The notes under the pieces: generated by a model
Database searches by the model: none
What the model saw: only the letters and a program-made list of their open reading frames with translations
Told to the model about the DNA's origin: nothing
Origin: Gymnopus androsaceus JB14
Lineage: Eukaryota; Basidiomycota; Agaricomycetes; Agaricales; Omphalotaceae
Reading direction: 5' to 3'
DNA: 64,000 nt
Assembly (NCBI GenBank): GCA_009733575.1
Contig: ML769473.1
Coordinates: 62,001 to 126,000, forward strand
Translations under genes and position numbers: made by a program
Shown: positions 34,299 to 44,402 of the stretch, piece by piece
How the letters are laid out: the number at the start of each line of letters is the position of its first letter
Numbering within the stretch: the first letter of the stretch is position 1

Positions 34299-34381
34299 GG
34301 TCCAATAGTGTAGAGGTTATCACACAGGATTCTGATAGTCTCGCAGTTTCCTGTGACCCAGGTTCGAGTCCTGGTTGGACC
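34299..34381 (+). tRNA. tRNA-Gln (CTG) with intron
   Basis: The acceptor GGTCCAA pairs with TTGGACC. The D-arm region is TAGTGTAGAGGTTATCA, the anticodon stem CAGGA/TCCTG with loop TTCTGA gives anticodon CTG, and the T-arm is CCCAGGTTCGAGTCCTGG. The intron after position 37 is about 12 nt. It is the third intron-containing tRNA in the window. Confidence 0.9.
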
Positions 34382-34511
34382 TTGGTCTTTGACAACCCCT
34401 GTGAATCTAAATCTTTTTAAATTATTATTACTGTTTTTACCGTTTGGCGTATTGCACATAAGAATTATCGGCACTATTCAGTTTTATTATCAGTGTCTGC
34501 GTTGGCGCAGG

Positions 34512-34530
34512 TGACGTCATATATGACGTA
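34512..34530. promoter_or_regulatory. CRE-like paired site upstream of PMP3
   Basis: TGACGTCA (34,512-34,519), a consensus ATF/CREB site, is followed five bases later by TGACGTA (34,524-34,530). A TATA box (TATAAA, 34,546-34,551) follows, 44 bp before the ATG. bZIP control is an inference. Confidence 0.5.
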
Positions 34531-34594
34531 GCTTTTCTTCCTCAGTATAAAGGCGCGAGTCGCGTTCATATCTTCATCTACAATTTCAATCACA

Positions 34595-35016
34595 ATGGCC
34601 AGCCAAGTCTCTTCAACGTCCGATATGTGCCTTTATTTCTTGGCATTGTGAGTGCATTTGTACAGAATCCCAAGCTGTTACTGACGACATCAGACTTCTG
34701 CCTCCAGTCGCTGTGGTGTTGAGTGAGTTTACTCTGCAAGCAAGAGAATTTCGCACTTGCTAAATTTGTCTACTTATCAGAGCGGGGATGCACAGCTGGT
34801 CAGTGGAGCTCCTTGTTCCCATCTTAATATTGTCAGGGACTGAACAAGTTTGCATCGCACTTTTAGATTTTTGATTAACATTTGTCTGACTATATTGGGA
34901 TGGATTCCAGGCGTGATTCATGCTTGGTGAGTATCTTTCAATTTGAATTTAGCATATGCCATGCTCAATGGGATGGATATAGGTATGTTATCTCGAGGAG
35001 TTCAGGAACGCTGTAA
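34595..35016 (+). CDS. PMP3: PMP3-family small hydrophobic membrane protein, five or six short exons
   Basis: The ATG at 34,595 gives MASQVSSTSDMCLYFLAL. Short exons joined at GT-AG introns then give LLPPVAVVL, KRGCTA, FLINICLTILGWIPG, VIHAW and YVISRSSGTL with TAA at 35,014. The order LLPPxAVxLKRGC...LTxLGWIPGxIHAWY is diagnostic of PMP3/UPF0057. The protein has about 61 residues and two membrane helices. PMP3 proteins sit in the plasma membrane and affect membrane potential and salt tolerance. One splice junction (between VVL and KRGC) is not perfectly resolved. The gene is invisible to simple ORF scanning because its exons are 15-60 nt. Confidence 0.8.
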
Positions 35017-35625
35017 AGAGGCCAAGGAGTTTGGTCCGACTTCCAATTTGCCTCAGATGATTAATCACAACGTCTTGAGTACCAACTCGCACACTAGTAT
35101 ACCGAAATGATGTGTAATGATTCCCAGACATTTATGCTTGCCTTTATACATTTATAGCTAATCTGTAATTTAGTAGTATACGCCCAACATCATAGTATCA
35201 TTATGATTTTTATGGTTCACAAATTTTATTGAATGGAAAGTCAACCCTACTCTGTAAGTAGTATACTGTATACGGTAATTGAGACATGCATCAAACAAGC
35301 ATTGACATACTTAGGAGTGTGTCTAAGAAAATCCGCGCGATTATTGATAGTCGATCCTGCGGGCTCTGCAGCTGGGGCCGTCTCTCAATGAGCCACTTGC
35401 TCTAAGGCTCTGCTTCCTTCAAGATCACCAAGGCGATGGATATACTTGAGCTTTATGTTTAATATGTATTGCCTTTCGCAAGGTCCGAAGATTTTCGAAT
35501 TGGAACCTATTTGGGCCTTGAAATGATCGAAAGGCTTATATGCGAAACTGCTGTCGACCAATTGTGGCTTGTGAACTGACCTGCTTTTTGGGGTTGAACA
35601 AGCCAAAACTAGTTACAGTGTGACA

Positions 35626-36123
35626 CAAGGGGTGTTCAAAAAAATAAGCGCTGACATGACCTTGGGGGGGGGGGGGGGGGGGGGTCTGAGAATTCCTTAT
35701 GGCCGAAAATTTTTTCATACTGTTGAGGCTCTGAAGGGCATTTTAGGTTAATTCAACTACTGAAATAAGGCTTTTAAAGCACTCAACATCTCAAATCTCA
35801 CTGAAAAATATAGATTCTATAGGATATGATGCATTTTAGTACCAATTTACCACCTGCATCAAAAAATATTGTCAATGCAAGTGCACTTACACCAGGTTGA
35901 ATTGAACTTAGATGAACTGCTGTGTATTAATTGCCTCTGAAAATGTTGTTTAAAGGTGCAAAGGAGAAAAAATTGTTATGTAATACAAATTTGAAGTTGG
36001 AAATCCTCCAAAGTGTGGGAAAATTTTACTATATATAGGCATTGGAAGGGGGGGGGGGGGGGGCTTCATGAATCCTTACAAAAACAAGGTCATGTTGGGA
36101 CTTAGTGGGTTGAACACCCCTTG
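35626..36123. mobile_element. 498-bp non-autonomous DNA element with 8-bp target duplication
   Basis: The left end CAAGGGGTGTTCAA and the right end (reverse complement CAAGGGGTGTTCAA) are identical for 14 bp, and similarity continues to ACATGACCTTG, about 38 bp in. GTGTGACA flanks both ends (35,618-35,625 and 36,124-36,131). The paralogous locus near 39,431 has the uninterrupted site ATGTGACAGCC. Runs of 21 G (35,664) and 16 G (36,048) lie inside. There is no transposase. Confidence 0.92.
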
Positions 36124-36241
36124 GTGTGACAGCCAGTGGTGGCCCATATCAAAAGCAGCCGAGACTGCTTTTCCTTTCCTCTCGAAAGTTTTGATCTTGT
36201 TCATCTTTCACACTGCCACTTCAACTTGTCCCAACAATATA

Positions 36242-36341
36242 CAGTTGGCGACAAAATTGATGTCACCCCCCAAATACGGTAGGCTATTCAGTAGCCCATT
36301 CAGTAGGTCACGTGGGGTGTCATCAATTTTGTCGCCAACTG
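36242..36341. mobile_element. 100-bp Tc1/mariner-type MITE
   Basis: CAGTTGGCGACAAAATTGAT at the left is matched by its reverse complement at the right (one mismatch in 28 bp). TA flanks both ends (36,240-36,241 and 36,342-36,343). The related locus has the empty site AATATAAATTAAGCC. Confidence 0.9.
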
Positions 36342-36416
36342 TAAGTCAAGCCACCGTCCTAAGCAGAAGCTACTGTACTACCCATCACTTTTTTTTACCT
36401 AAGTAGTACATCTACC

Positions 36417-37839
36417 ATGACACCACAAGAGTCAGAACAAATTGCAGCTGCCGAAGCTGGTTTCTTTCAAAATATACCCCCTCTGATATTTATGATTGGA
36501 CTCTTCGGTGAGTAACGTATATAAAGGTGGTCACAGTGGAGAAGGAGACTAATTTAACTACCAGGGGTCTACATGATGGCTTTCTTTATTAGCATGCATA
36601 TCATCTTGTAAGCTTATTGCCATGTTTCATATTCTATTATACTAACAGCTCCACATCTAAAACCACACCATAGGCAAAAGGAAAATAATGGATGGGCCCA
36701 TAAAGCATTAATTGCACTCCTTCTAGTGGGAGCTGTGATGGTGGTTCTTACCACTTGCGCAAACATTGCAGCAAATTTGCTTCTTGTCAAGTTTAGTTTG
36801 GTGGTGTCACTCAGTTCAGGGGACTTCATTGCACAGGAAATGGCTGCCAACTTGAAAGCCATTGTAATGTTTATTGTAGAAGACATTTCTGAAAATTCTA
36901 TTGTGAGTTCTGCATAAATCCATCAATGATTGTTCTTGGGCACAAAATCTGATATTTTATCCCATGTGCAGTTCCTATTTGCTGATACAGCTATTGTTTG
37001 GAGAGCCTGGGCACTATGGGCAGAAAATAGGCTGGTTAAATGGACACTGTTCATTATTCTGCTGGCAGACATTGGTAGTCTCACTCTCTTTTGTCATATT
37101 TCCCTACACATATACTGACACTGCAGACTATTTAGCCATCACCATTGCTGATTCTATTGTTGACACTGAAGGTTCTATCACATCATCTGATCTCAATACT
37201 GTAACCTTGGATTGGCTCAGCACTGTATTCAATCTTACAGTAAATATTGTAGCGACACTCCTGATAGCTTATCGGGCATGGTAGGTATTGGCATCTCACT
37301 GTTCACTTACAAGATCCTTATTGCATTTATTTTTCTAGGGCACATTATAAATCAACTCGTGCAATATTGCACAACAAGAAGACACAAGTAGAAACAATAC
37401 TTCTACTTATGGTTGAATCTGGTGCAATTTTTGGCATGGTACAGGTTTGTGATTATCTCAACTCTAATGAATGATATCAACTTTTCTCTTGAAAAGCTGT
37501 CTAATATTATTATTCAAGCACTTGACCTTCATGCAACTTCTGTTGTTGTACCTATTGTAAATGCAAGAATCTTTATTGATTCTTTGTATCTGTACAGTGC
37601 TGTAAGTCTTGCTCCATTAGAACTTCTTGTTCAAATGTTTGACATAGTGGATTATTCAATCTGTTTTCTTTGATCTAAAGGCCATAAATCCAGTTGCTCT
37701 TATCATCCTGATACAAACAGGAAACACCCATGAGCACAGTATTCATTTGGAAGATATCTCCTCCCTGGATATTAATTCAGTCCCAATGTCCTCTAACAAA
37801 TTCAGCATGGTCTATTGGAGATACATCACAACCTTTTGA
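36417..37839 (+). CDS. Multi-pass membrane protein of an expanded agaricomycete family, copy 1
   Basis: The ATG at 36,417 gives MTPQESEQIAAAEAGFFQNI. Exons then give IFMIGLFG/VYMMAFFISMHIIL, QKENNGWAHKALIALLLVGA, FLFADTAIVWRAWALWAENR, LAITIADSIVDTEGSITSSD, LDWLSTVFNLTVNIVATLLI and a C-terminal part ending WRYITTF (TGA 37,837). Six to seven hydrophobic helices are evident; length is about 330 residues. Introns are short GT-AG. The topology suggests a seven-helix plasma-membrane protein of the lineage-specific type common in mushrooms. Ligand and function are unknown. All exons appear open, unlike copy 2. Confidence 0.7.
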
Positions 37840-37969
37840 GTGCATCACGGTAAATGCCTCGAGATACCAACTTCAATCATGTATACTGTGACGCGTAACA
37901 ATTCCATGGACGTTCTCATGAACAAGATGTTTCTACTTTTATAGCTAATCCGTAATTTCTTACTATATA

Positions 37970-38710
37970 CACACCGCCAATGATTATGCTTCAGACCAAC
38001 TGAAGCATTGTGCAAAATAATTTAATTCAATACATATCGGAAATGTACTTTTTCAGGCTATCATATAAAATGAATATTTCTTAGTAGTAGGAGTTTAGAA
38101 GGAAATAAATTCAAACCAAATGAAGTTTGGAATTTGCACGTGTTCCCGAAATGACTTTTTTTGGACCTGAAGCTGCTTCAGCTGACCCGAAAACATACAT
38201 ACTCACACGCGAAGGTTACAAAATTCTGCTCGGCAGAAATGTGTACTGAAAAGGACCAGATTATCCTAATATAGCTAATCAAGGGTTTTCAGTATGCATT
38301 TCAGTTGAGCTGAAAGGTACTGATAAACCATAAAAGGAAATCACGTGATAGGTCACGTGATTTTCCTTTTCAGTACACATTTCTGCCAAGCAGAATTTTG
38401 TAACCTTCGCGTGTGTGAAGTGGTTACCATTTCAGCATTCATTTCAGGAAATCATTCGGACGGCTTCGGTAATTTATAATTTCAGGTCAGCTGAAGTTGA
38501 TTGCTTCAGAACCTGTCCGAAAAATATCATTTTGGATGTTTACGGAAAGTTCGACCTTCAATCGGTCTGAATTTATTTCCTTCCTAAGCGGTAAAAAAAT
38601 ATTTACTTTCTACAATAAGTACCCTGAAAAATCACATTTCCCTTATGTATTGAAAGAATTTCTTTGCCAAAATGCTTCAGTCAGTCTGAAGCATGATTAT
38701 TGGCGGTGTG
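37970..38710. mobile_element. 741-bp foldback element with arms of about 280-350 bp
   Basis: CACACCGCCAATGATTATGC at 37,970 reappears inverted at the right end (38,710 leftwards: CACACCGCCAATAATCATGC). The arms stay similar inward through GGAAATAAATTCA and end with a near-perfect 50-bp inverted stretch (38,195-38,247 against 38,365-38,417). The about 115-bp centre has a small palindrome around CACGTGATAGGTCACGTG. No coding capacity and no clear target duplication. Confidence 0.8.
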
Positions 38711-38808
38711 GATGTGGCGGATATGGTATCGGTATCGTTATCAAACATATAATTTTCAATATTTATGGTGTATAAATTTTTGTAAACATGGGTTCAAGTA
38801 TATTCCAA

Positions 38809-38938
38809 CTGTTTAAAAAAACCTAGGCTATTTCGAATTTTGTTCAATTCTGGTGGGGCTCGTGGGCGAATGAATAGCAACTGAATAGAGAGCTGTGCTA
38901 AACAAATTTTTTGAAGCGGCCTAGGTTTTTTTAAACAG
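38809..38938. mobile_element. 130-bp MITE
   Basis: CTGTTTAAAAAAACCTAGGC at the left is perfectly inverted at the right end (20 bp). The interior is unrelated. Target duplication not seen. Confidence 0.75.
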
Positions 38939-39501
38939 CTGTCATCGCCTTAATATCGCCTTGGTTATCTTTCAGGAGGCAAAGTAGACAATGCATGGCC
39001 CATGGAGAAACAGATGAGAGCCTGCAGGATCAACTATCACTGTGATCCTATACTTATTTGTAAACTGAGAACTTCTTCATGGAGTTGTCATGTTTCATCT
39101 TTCCTCCCTACCGTATATATACTGTACTGTTTCAAATTTAAGGTCAGTAATGTGTAATGCAAGGACATAATGCATAACATTGAATTAACTTAAATTCAAA
39201 TTAAGTAGTACAGTACTAATAAGTACGTATGGGGTTGACTTTTCATCTCAAACTTAGTCTAATATGTATTGCCTTTTGCAACGTCCGAAGATTTTTGAAC
39301 TTGCCAGTGATTAAAGTTTGGGCCTTGAAATGATTGAAAGGCTGAATTGCATAAAGCAGTCTGGAAGTAGATAAATTGCGGTTTGCAAATTGACCTGCTT
39401 TTTGGGCTGAACAAACCAAAGCTAGTTCAATGTGACAGCCAGCGGCGCCGCATTCAAAGTGGCCAAGACTGCTTTTCCATTGCTCTCGAAAGCTTTGATC
39501 T

Positions 39502-39769
39502 CATCAGCAAAACCTGGGTGTACTGGACAGAGCTGGATAGCTCTGTCCAGCACTTATAGCACTCATAACACTCATAGCAAGGTCCCCATCTATCCAGAGC
39601 TATGGATTGCTATGGGCTACTATGAGCTGCTATGGATGTCAAAGGACAATATAAATCTGCAGGCTCATAGGAGCTCATAGCTACCCATAGTAGCTCATAG
39701 CAGTTCATAGTTCTATGGCTGCTATGGATTGCTATGGCAACTATGGCAATTATCCAGATTTTACTGATG
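39502..39769. mobile_element. CATCAGC-family MITE, 268 bp
   Basis: The left end CATCAGCAAAACCTGG matches the inverted right end (CATCAGTAAAATCTGG) with two mismatches. The interior is made of repeated CTATGGATTGCTATGG-like units and their complements, forming a long hairpin. The paralogous locus near 36,193 has no insert. Confidence 0.8.
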
Positions 39770-39883
39770 CTCATTCATCTCTCACACTGCCACTTCAAGA
39801 ATCAACTTGCTCCAGCAATATAAATTAAGCCATCCTAAGCAGAAGTCACCATACTACCCATCATATCACCCAGCACATCCACC

Positions 39884-41390
39884 ATGACACCACAAGAGTC
39901 GGAACAAATTGCAGCTGCTGGAGCTGTATTCTTTCAAAATATGCCCCCCTGATATTTATAATTGGACTCTTTGGTAAGTGATGTACATAAAGGTGGTGGA
40001 GAAGAAGACTAAATTTTACTGACATAATGGCTTTCATTATTAGCATGTATATCATCTTGTGCGTTTATTACCATGTTCTATATTCCATTGTACTAACACC
40101 TCCATATCTAAAACCACACCATAGGAAAAAGGAAAATAATGGATGGGCACATAAAGCATTGATTGCACTCCTTCTGGTGGGAGCTATGATGGTGGTTCTT
40201 ACCACTTGTGCAAACATTGCAGCAAATTTGCTTCTTGTTAAGTTTAGCTTGGTGGTGTCACTTTCAGGAGGTTTCATTGAACAGGAAATGGCTGCCAACT
40301 TGAAAACCATTGTAATGTTCCTTGTAGAAGACTTGTCTGAAAATTTAATTGTGAATTCTGCATAAATCTATCCTTTTTTGGCACAAAAACTGATATTTTA
40401 TCCTATGTAAAGTTCCTGATTGCTGATACGGCCATTGTTTGGAGAGCCTGGGCACTGTGGGTAGAAAACAGGCTGGTTAAATGGACACTGTTCATCATTC
40501 TACTGGGAGACATTGGTAGTCTTTGGTCATATTTCCCTGCATACAGTATACATCAGCAAAACCTGTATGGTTGATAAGGCATCTTAATACATTCTGGAGC
40601 AAGGGTACCAGCTCCAGAGTGCTCCAGAGTGCTCGCACTCTGTGATGGATTTTTGACAGCTGTCAGTGCTCTGGAGCACTCTGGAGTACATACAGGTTTT
40701 GCTGATGTATATTGACACTGCAGACTTATTAGCCATCACCATTGCTGATTCTGTTGTTGACACTGAAGGTTCTATCACATCAAGCGACCTCAATACTGTA
40801 ACCTTGGATTGGCTCAGTACTGTACTCAATTTTAAAGTAAATGTTGTGGCAACACTCCTGATAGCTTATCAGGCATGGTAGGTATTGGCATCTCATTGTC
40901 TAAAAGATACTTACTACAGGTATTCTTTTAGGACATATTATCAATCAACTCGTGCAATATTGCACAACAAGAAGACACAAGTGGAAACAATACTTCTACT
41001 TATGGTTGAGTCTGGTGCAATTTTTGGTGTGGTACAGGTTTGTGGTTATCTCAACTCTAATGAAAGATACCAACTCTTTCTTTAAAAGCTATCCAATATT
41101 ATTATTCAAGCACTTGACCTTCATGCAGCTTCTGTTGTCTCACCTATTGTGAATCATCAGATTCTTTATTGATTCTTTGTATCTGTACAGTGCCGTAAGT
41201 CTGGTTCCATTAGATCTTCTTATTTCAATGTTTGACATAGTGGATTATTCAATCTGTTTTCTTTGACCTATAGGCCATAAATCCAGTTGCTCTTATCATT
41301 CTGATACAAACAGGAAACACCTACGAGCATAGTATTCATTTGGAAGATATCTCCTCACTGGAAATTCATTCAGTCCCAGGTGTCAGCTAA
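39884..41390 (+). pseudogene. Membrane-protein gene, copy 2, frameshifted
   Basis: It starts MTPQESEQIAAAGAVFFQNM like copy 1, but one base is missing in the following C run (39,944-39,950), so the frame reaches TGA just before the first helix. Later exons remain well conserved (GWAHKALIALLLVGAMMVVL, LAITIADSVVDTEGSITSSD, YQAW). A MITE sits in the intron between the helix-4 exon and LAITIADS. The copy is probably dead or translated from a downstream start. Confidence 0.7.
40551..40707. mobile_element. CATCAGC-family MITE, 157 bp
   Basis: CATCAGCAAAACCTGTATG at the left is perfectly inverted at the right end. TATA lies on both sides (40,547-40,550; 40,708-40,711), and the copy 1 empty site has a single TATA. 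It lies in an intron of the copy 2 gene. Confidence 0.88.
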
Positions 41391-44300
41391 AAAAATTCAA
41401 GCTGTTGGAGATATATTTGGATGTAATTACTAATTGGCAATTGGTCTGTGAACACATATCAGGTGACTGCATTTCTATTTCACTGATGTAGTATCAGTAG
41501 CCTGTAATATGTATGTATGATGTATGTTACCCATTTAACCCTCTTCCCTCACTGTGAGAGCCATTGGATCCCTTTTTTGATGTTCTACTTGGGCTCCTAT
41601 CATTTACTGTTGTAATTTCAATATAATATTACACTCAGTCTCCAAATGTGGGGACACTTCATCAGGAAAACCGTTACTCATGGCCATGGAAAAAAATGGT
41701 CCGCTTTTTTTGATCCCACTCATGTACTTGGTTGTTTTACATTCTCATACTTGCATTATAAGCCCCATACTTTCTGAAGAAGTTTATGACCATCAATACA
41801 ACATATTTGCCTACTCAAAATTTTGTGTGATCTCCTTTCCAAAATGCACTGAAAATTGCAAGTTCAAATGCAAATGTGACCTGGACTGTTTTTTTCCATG
41901 GCCACAGGTATATGCAAAAGATGCATAAAGTAATCAAAAATGAATAAAATGTGTGAAAATATGCAAAAATACCTCAATTATGCAAATTATTCAAATTTGT
42001 GTATGTTAGACATGTCCCTTGATAAAAACTTCACTCATGCAAATGACACTTCACAGTAGTTCCAGCATAAATCTCAATGAAGCAAAGGAGAGAGTAAAAA
42101 CAAGGTTATAATAATATAAGTATGATATATACACTATATAGTGCAAGCAATATTTACCAGGAGCAATGAGAGTAGTAGCAAGAGGAACAAGAGTTTGTAT
42201 AAAATCCAGGTGATGATATAGCAACAGCAGCAAAATGATACAAAAAGTACCTACATGACACCTGAGAGCACTGAAGCGAGAAAGACAGCACCAGAAAATA
42301 TGGCAGAGAGGTGAAGTGCACATATCCTTAACAGAACTGAATTTCAATATGTCATGCCGCCTGGTGGCAGCTGAACTCTGAACTGAATGTGTCCAAGCCG
42401 TAATGAGTAACATCAGCTGAACTTATTTTTGAAACAATACAGTACTAGCCAAGGGGCATCTGGAACTTGCTTTTTGTCTCCTAGTAGAGTGCTACTACAC
42501 AGTGCCGCCTGGTGCCCTAGTTTTGCCTAGTGCTTGACATAAAGTGGCAAGCCCAAAAATTTCTGTATTTGGTCTCAAATCCGAAATCATACTGTAAGTT
42601 CAGGGTAAATTTCAATCCGTCATGCATCCAATTTGACAGAAACTTTCAGTTATTGTAGCATTCAGCAACTGACCCCATTTCCTGTCTCTTTTGCCTTGAA
42701 AAAAAGAATTTTTTCTAAGTCCCTCTGACAGGGCATTTAAAAGTACCATAGAGCTGTTTCCATACTCCCGCATCTCTTCCTTCAACTCTCATGCAGCACA
42801 CATCAATCCCTCTGTCTCCAAGTATAGTTAAAACTTATTGTACACATACCTTGAAGCTACTAGCACTTTGAAGATGTGCTTATAAAATATTTTCAAGTAG
42901 CTACTATTACTACTAGTAGCAATGAAATCCGATTGTCTTCATATCATCCAAATCCTTCCTGAAGGCAGGGAAGAAATAAAATTCCCTGAAAATGACAGCA
43001 GTGAATATCTGGTGATAATAATCTAGAGACAATTCCAATAATCAAATGATTCAGATTTAAGGCTGAAAAAGGCAAGACATTGAATTCCATAATGTACTGT
43101 GTAGTACTACGTAGTAGGGGGTTAGCTAGCCAAAATAGGGCACTAGGTGCACTATGTAGTACTACACAGTACTTGTGCAAGTTCCAGATGGGGTTTGAAT
43201 TTTTTTTAAGAACCTCAGGACCAACTGTGCTTACCTTAAAGGGTAGTAAGTTCCCACAGTCAGTGTGCGCTTAATGTCATCTTGGGCACTGAAGAGGTCT
43301 CAGATTTGGCCCAACAGCTGTAACCCATTGGCCAAGTGGGTGCTTAAAACACAGTCTTATTCCACACTTGAGACATATTTTTATGGACTGATTATATCTT
43401 TGAAATCTCATTTAGAAAGCACTACTTATATTCTACAGCATAAACAAGGTAAAAACTTGCAAATTGAAGCAAAGTTGAAGACAAAAATGAATACCTTGCA
43501 TCAAACTCACATGGCTTGCCATTCAGTTTTGATCATCTCACAGGGGTCTTAGCCAAGGTATGTGGGGTTCGGGCAAATCTGAGACCTATAGAACACTCAG
43601 TATCAGCCAAGTTTTAGCCAAATTTAATACAGCAGGCATAAAGTATACTGTATGGTTCACAAACCCTCAGATACTACCGAAAAATTTAGTGTCCTCCCAG
43701 GCTGAACTGACTAACCCCTGGAGTGTACTGGTCTGCAATCCCAGTGCCCCCTTGCTACTAGCTCAAATATGTACATGTGTTTATTTATTCACCCAGGTCC
43801 CAGGGTCTTCACTCTTGGAAGTGTAATGGTTTTTACTTACATTAAGTACTCACTCGTGACTGTTCAACAAGCCTTCATTCAAGTTGACTGTAAAATAGAA
43901 TAAATTTGGTTCAACATCTGAGTCCTAACCACAAGTCAACTAAAATAAGTCTTGCATGGGTCTAAGATAGATACAGAGAACCATGGTATTCTGGGCACAC
44001 ATACTATTAGAGTAACTTTCCTAAATTGGAAGTAGCAGCAGTAAGTCCACATAGGACTTAGTAGAACAATCACACAGATCAATGGGGATGAAAGGACAAC
44101 TTGTGTTATTACAGGGTATGGTACCTAGGCTTATATACAGTCCTATGTACAAACTTGAAACAATATATCAGGCAAGTGGCTACTGTGTGAATGCCTGTAG
44201 CTACTGTGCATGCAGCATATGGTAAAGTGGGTACTGCAAGATAGTAGGTGGATATGGCAAGAGACTAAGTGGAGACTGTGAGATGATAGATGTGGAGTGC

Positions 44301-44402
44301 ATGGGATGGTGCTACAAACAAGGTGGATACTACAAGAAAGTGTTCCAATGATAGATAGATGAAAATATACCTCTGATATTCCAACACATACCCATAGCCC
44401 AG
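41391..44402. other. 3-kb AT-rich region without recognised genes
   Basis: I see no gene. There are short inverted repeats: 41,677-41,910 (CATGGCCATGGAAAAAAA near both ends) and 43,094-43,172 (TACTGTGTAGTACTAC, perfectly inverted), which may be small MITEs. Open frames on both strands are short and lack conserved motifs. Confidence 0.5.

Larger units (their letters stand above)
35458..37900 (+). repeat. Duplicated segment, copy 1 (flank plus membrane-protein gene)
   Basis: From TAATATGTATTGCCTTT (about 35,460) to beyond the gene at 37,839 the sequence aligns with about 39,258-41,400. Copy 1 alone contains the 498-bp element at 35,626 and the 100-bp element at 36,242. Both are absent, at the exact base, from copy 2. 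Confidence 0.85.
39258..41400 (+). repeat. Duplicated segment, copy 2
   Basis: Counterpart of 35,458-37,900. It lacks the two elements of copy 1 but contains two CATCAGC-type MITEs (39,502 and 40,551) that copy 1 lacks. Confidence 0.85.

Noticed and set aside
43094..43172. Perfect 16-bp inverted repeat TACTGTGTAGTACTAC
   Set aside because: Could be a small MITE, but there is no clear duplication and no second copy in the window, so it is not called as an element.
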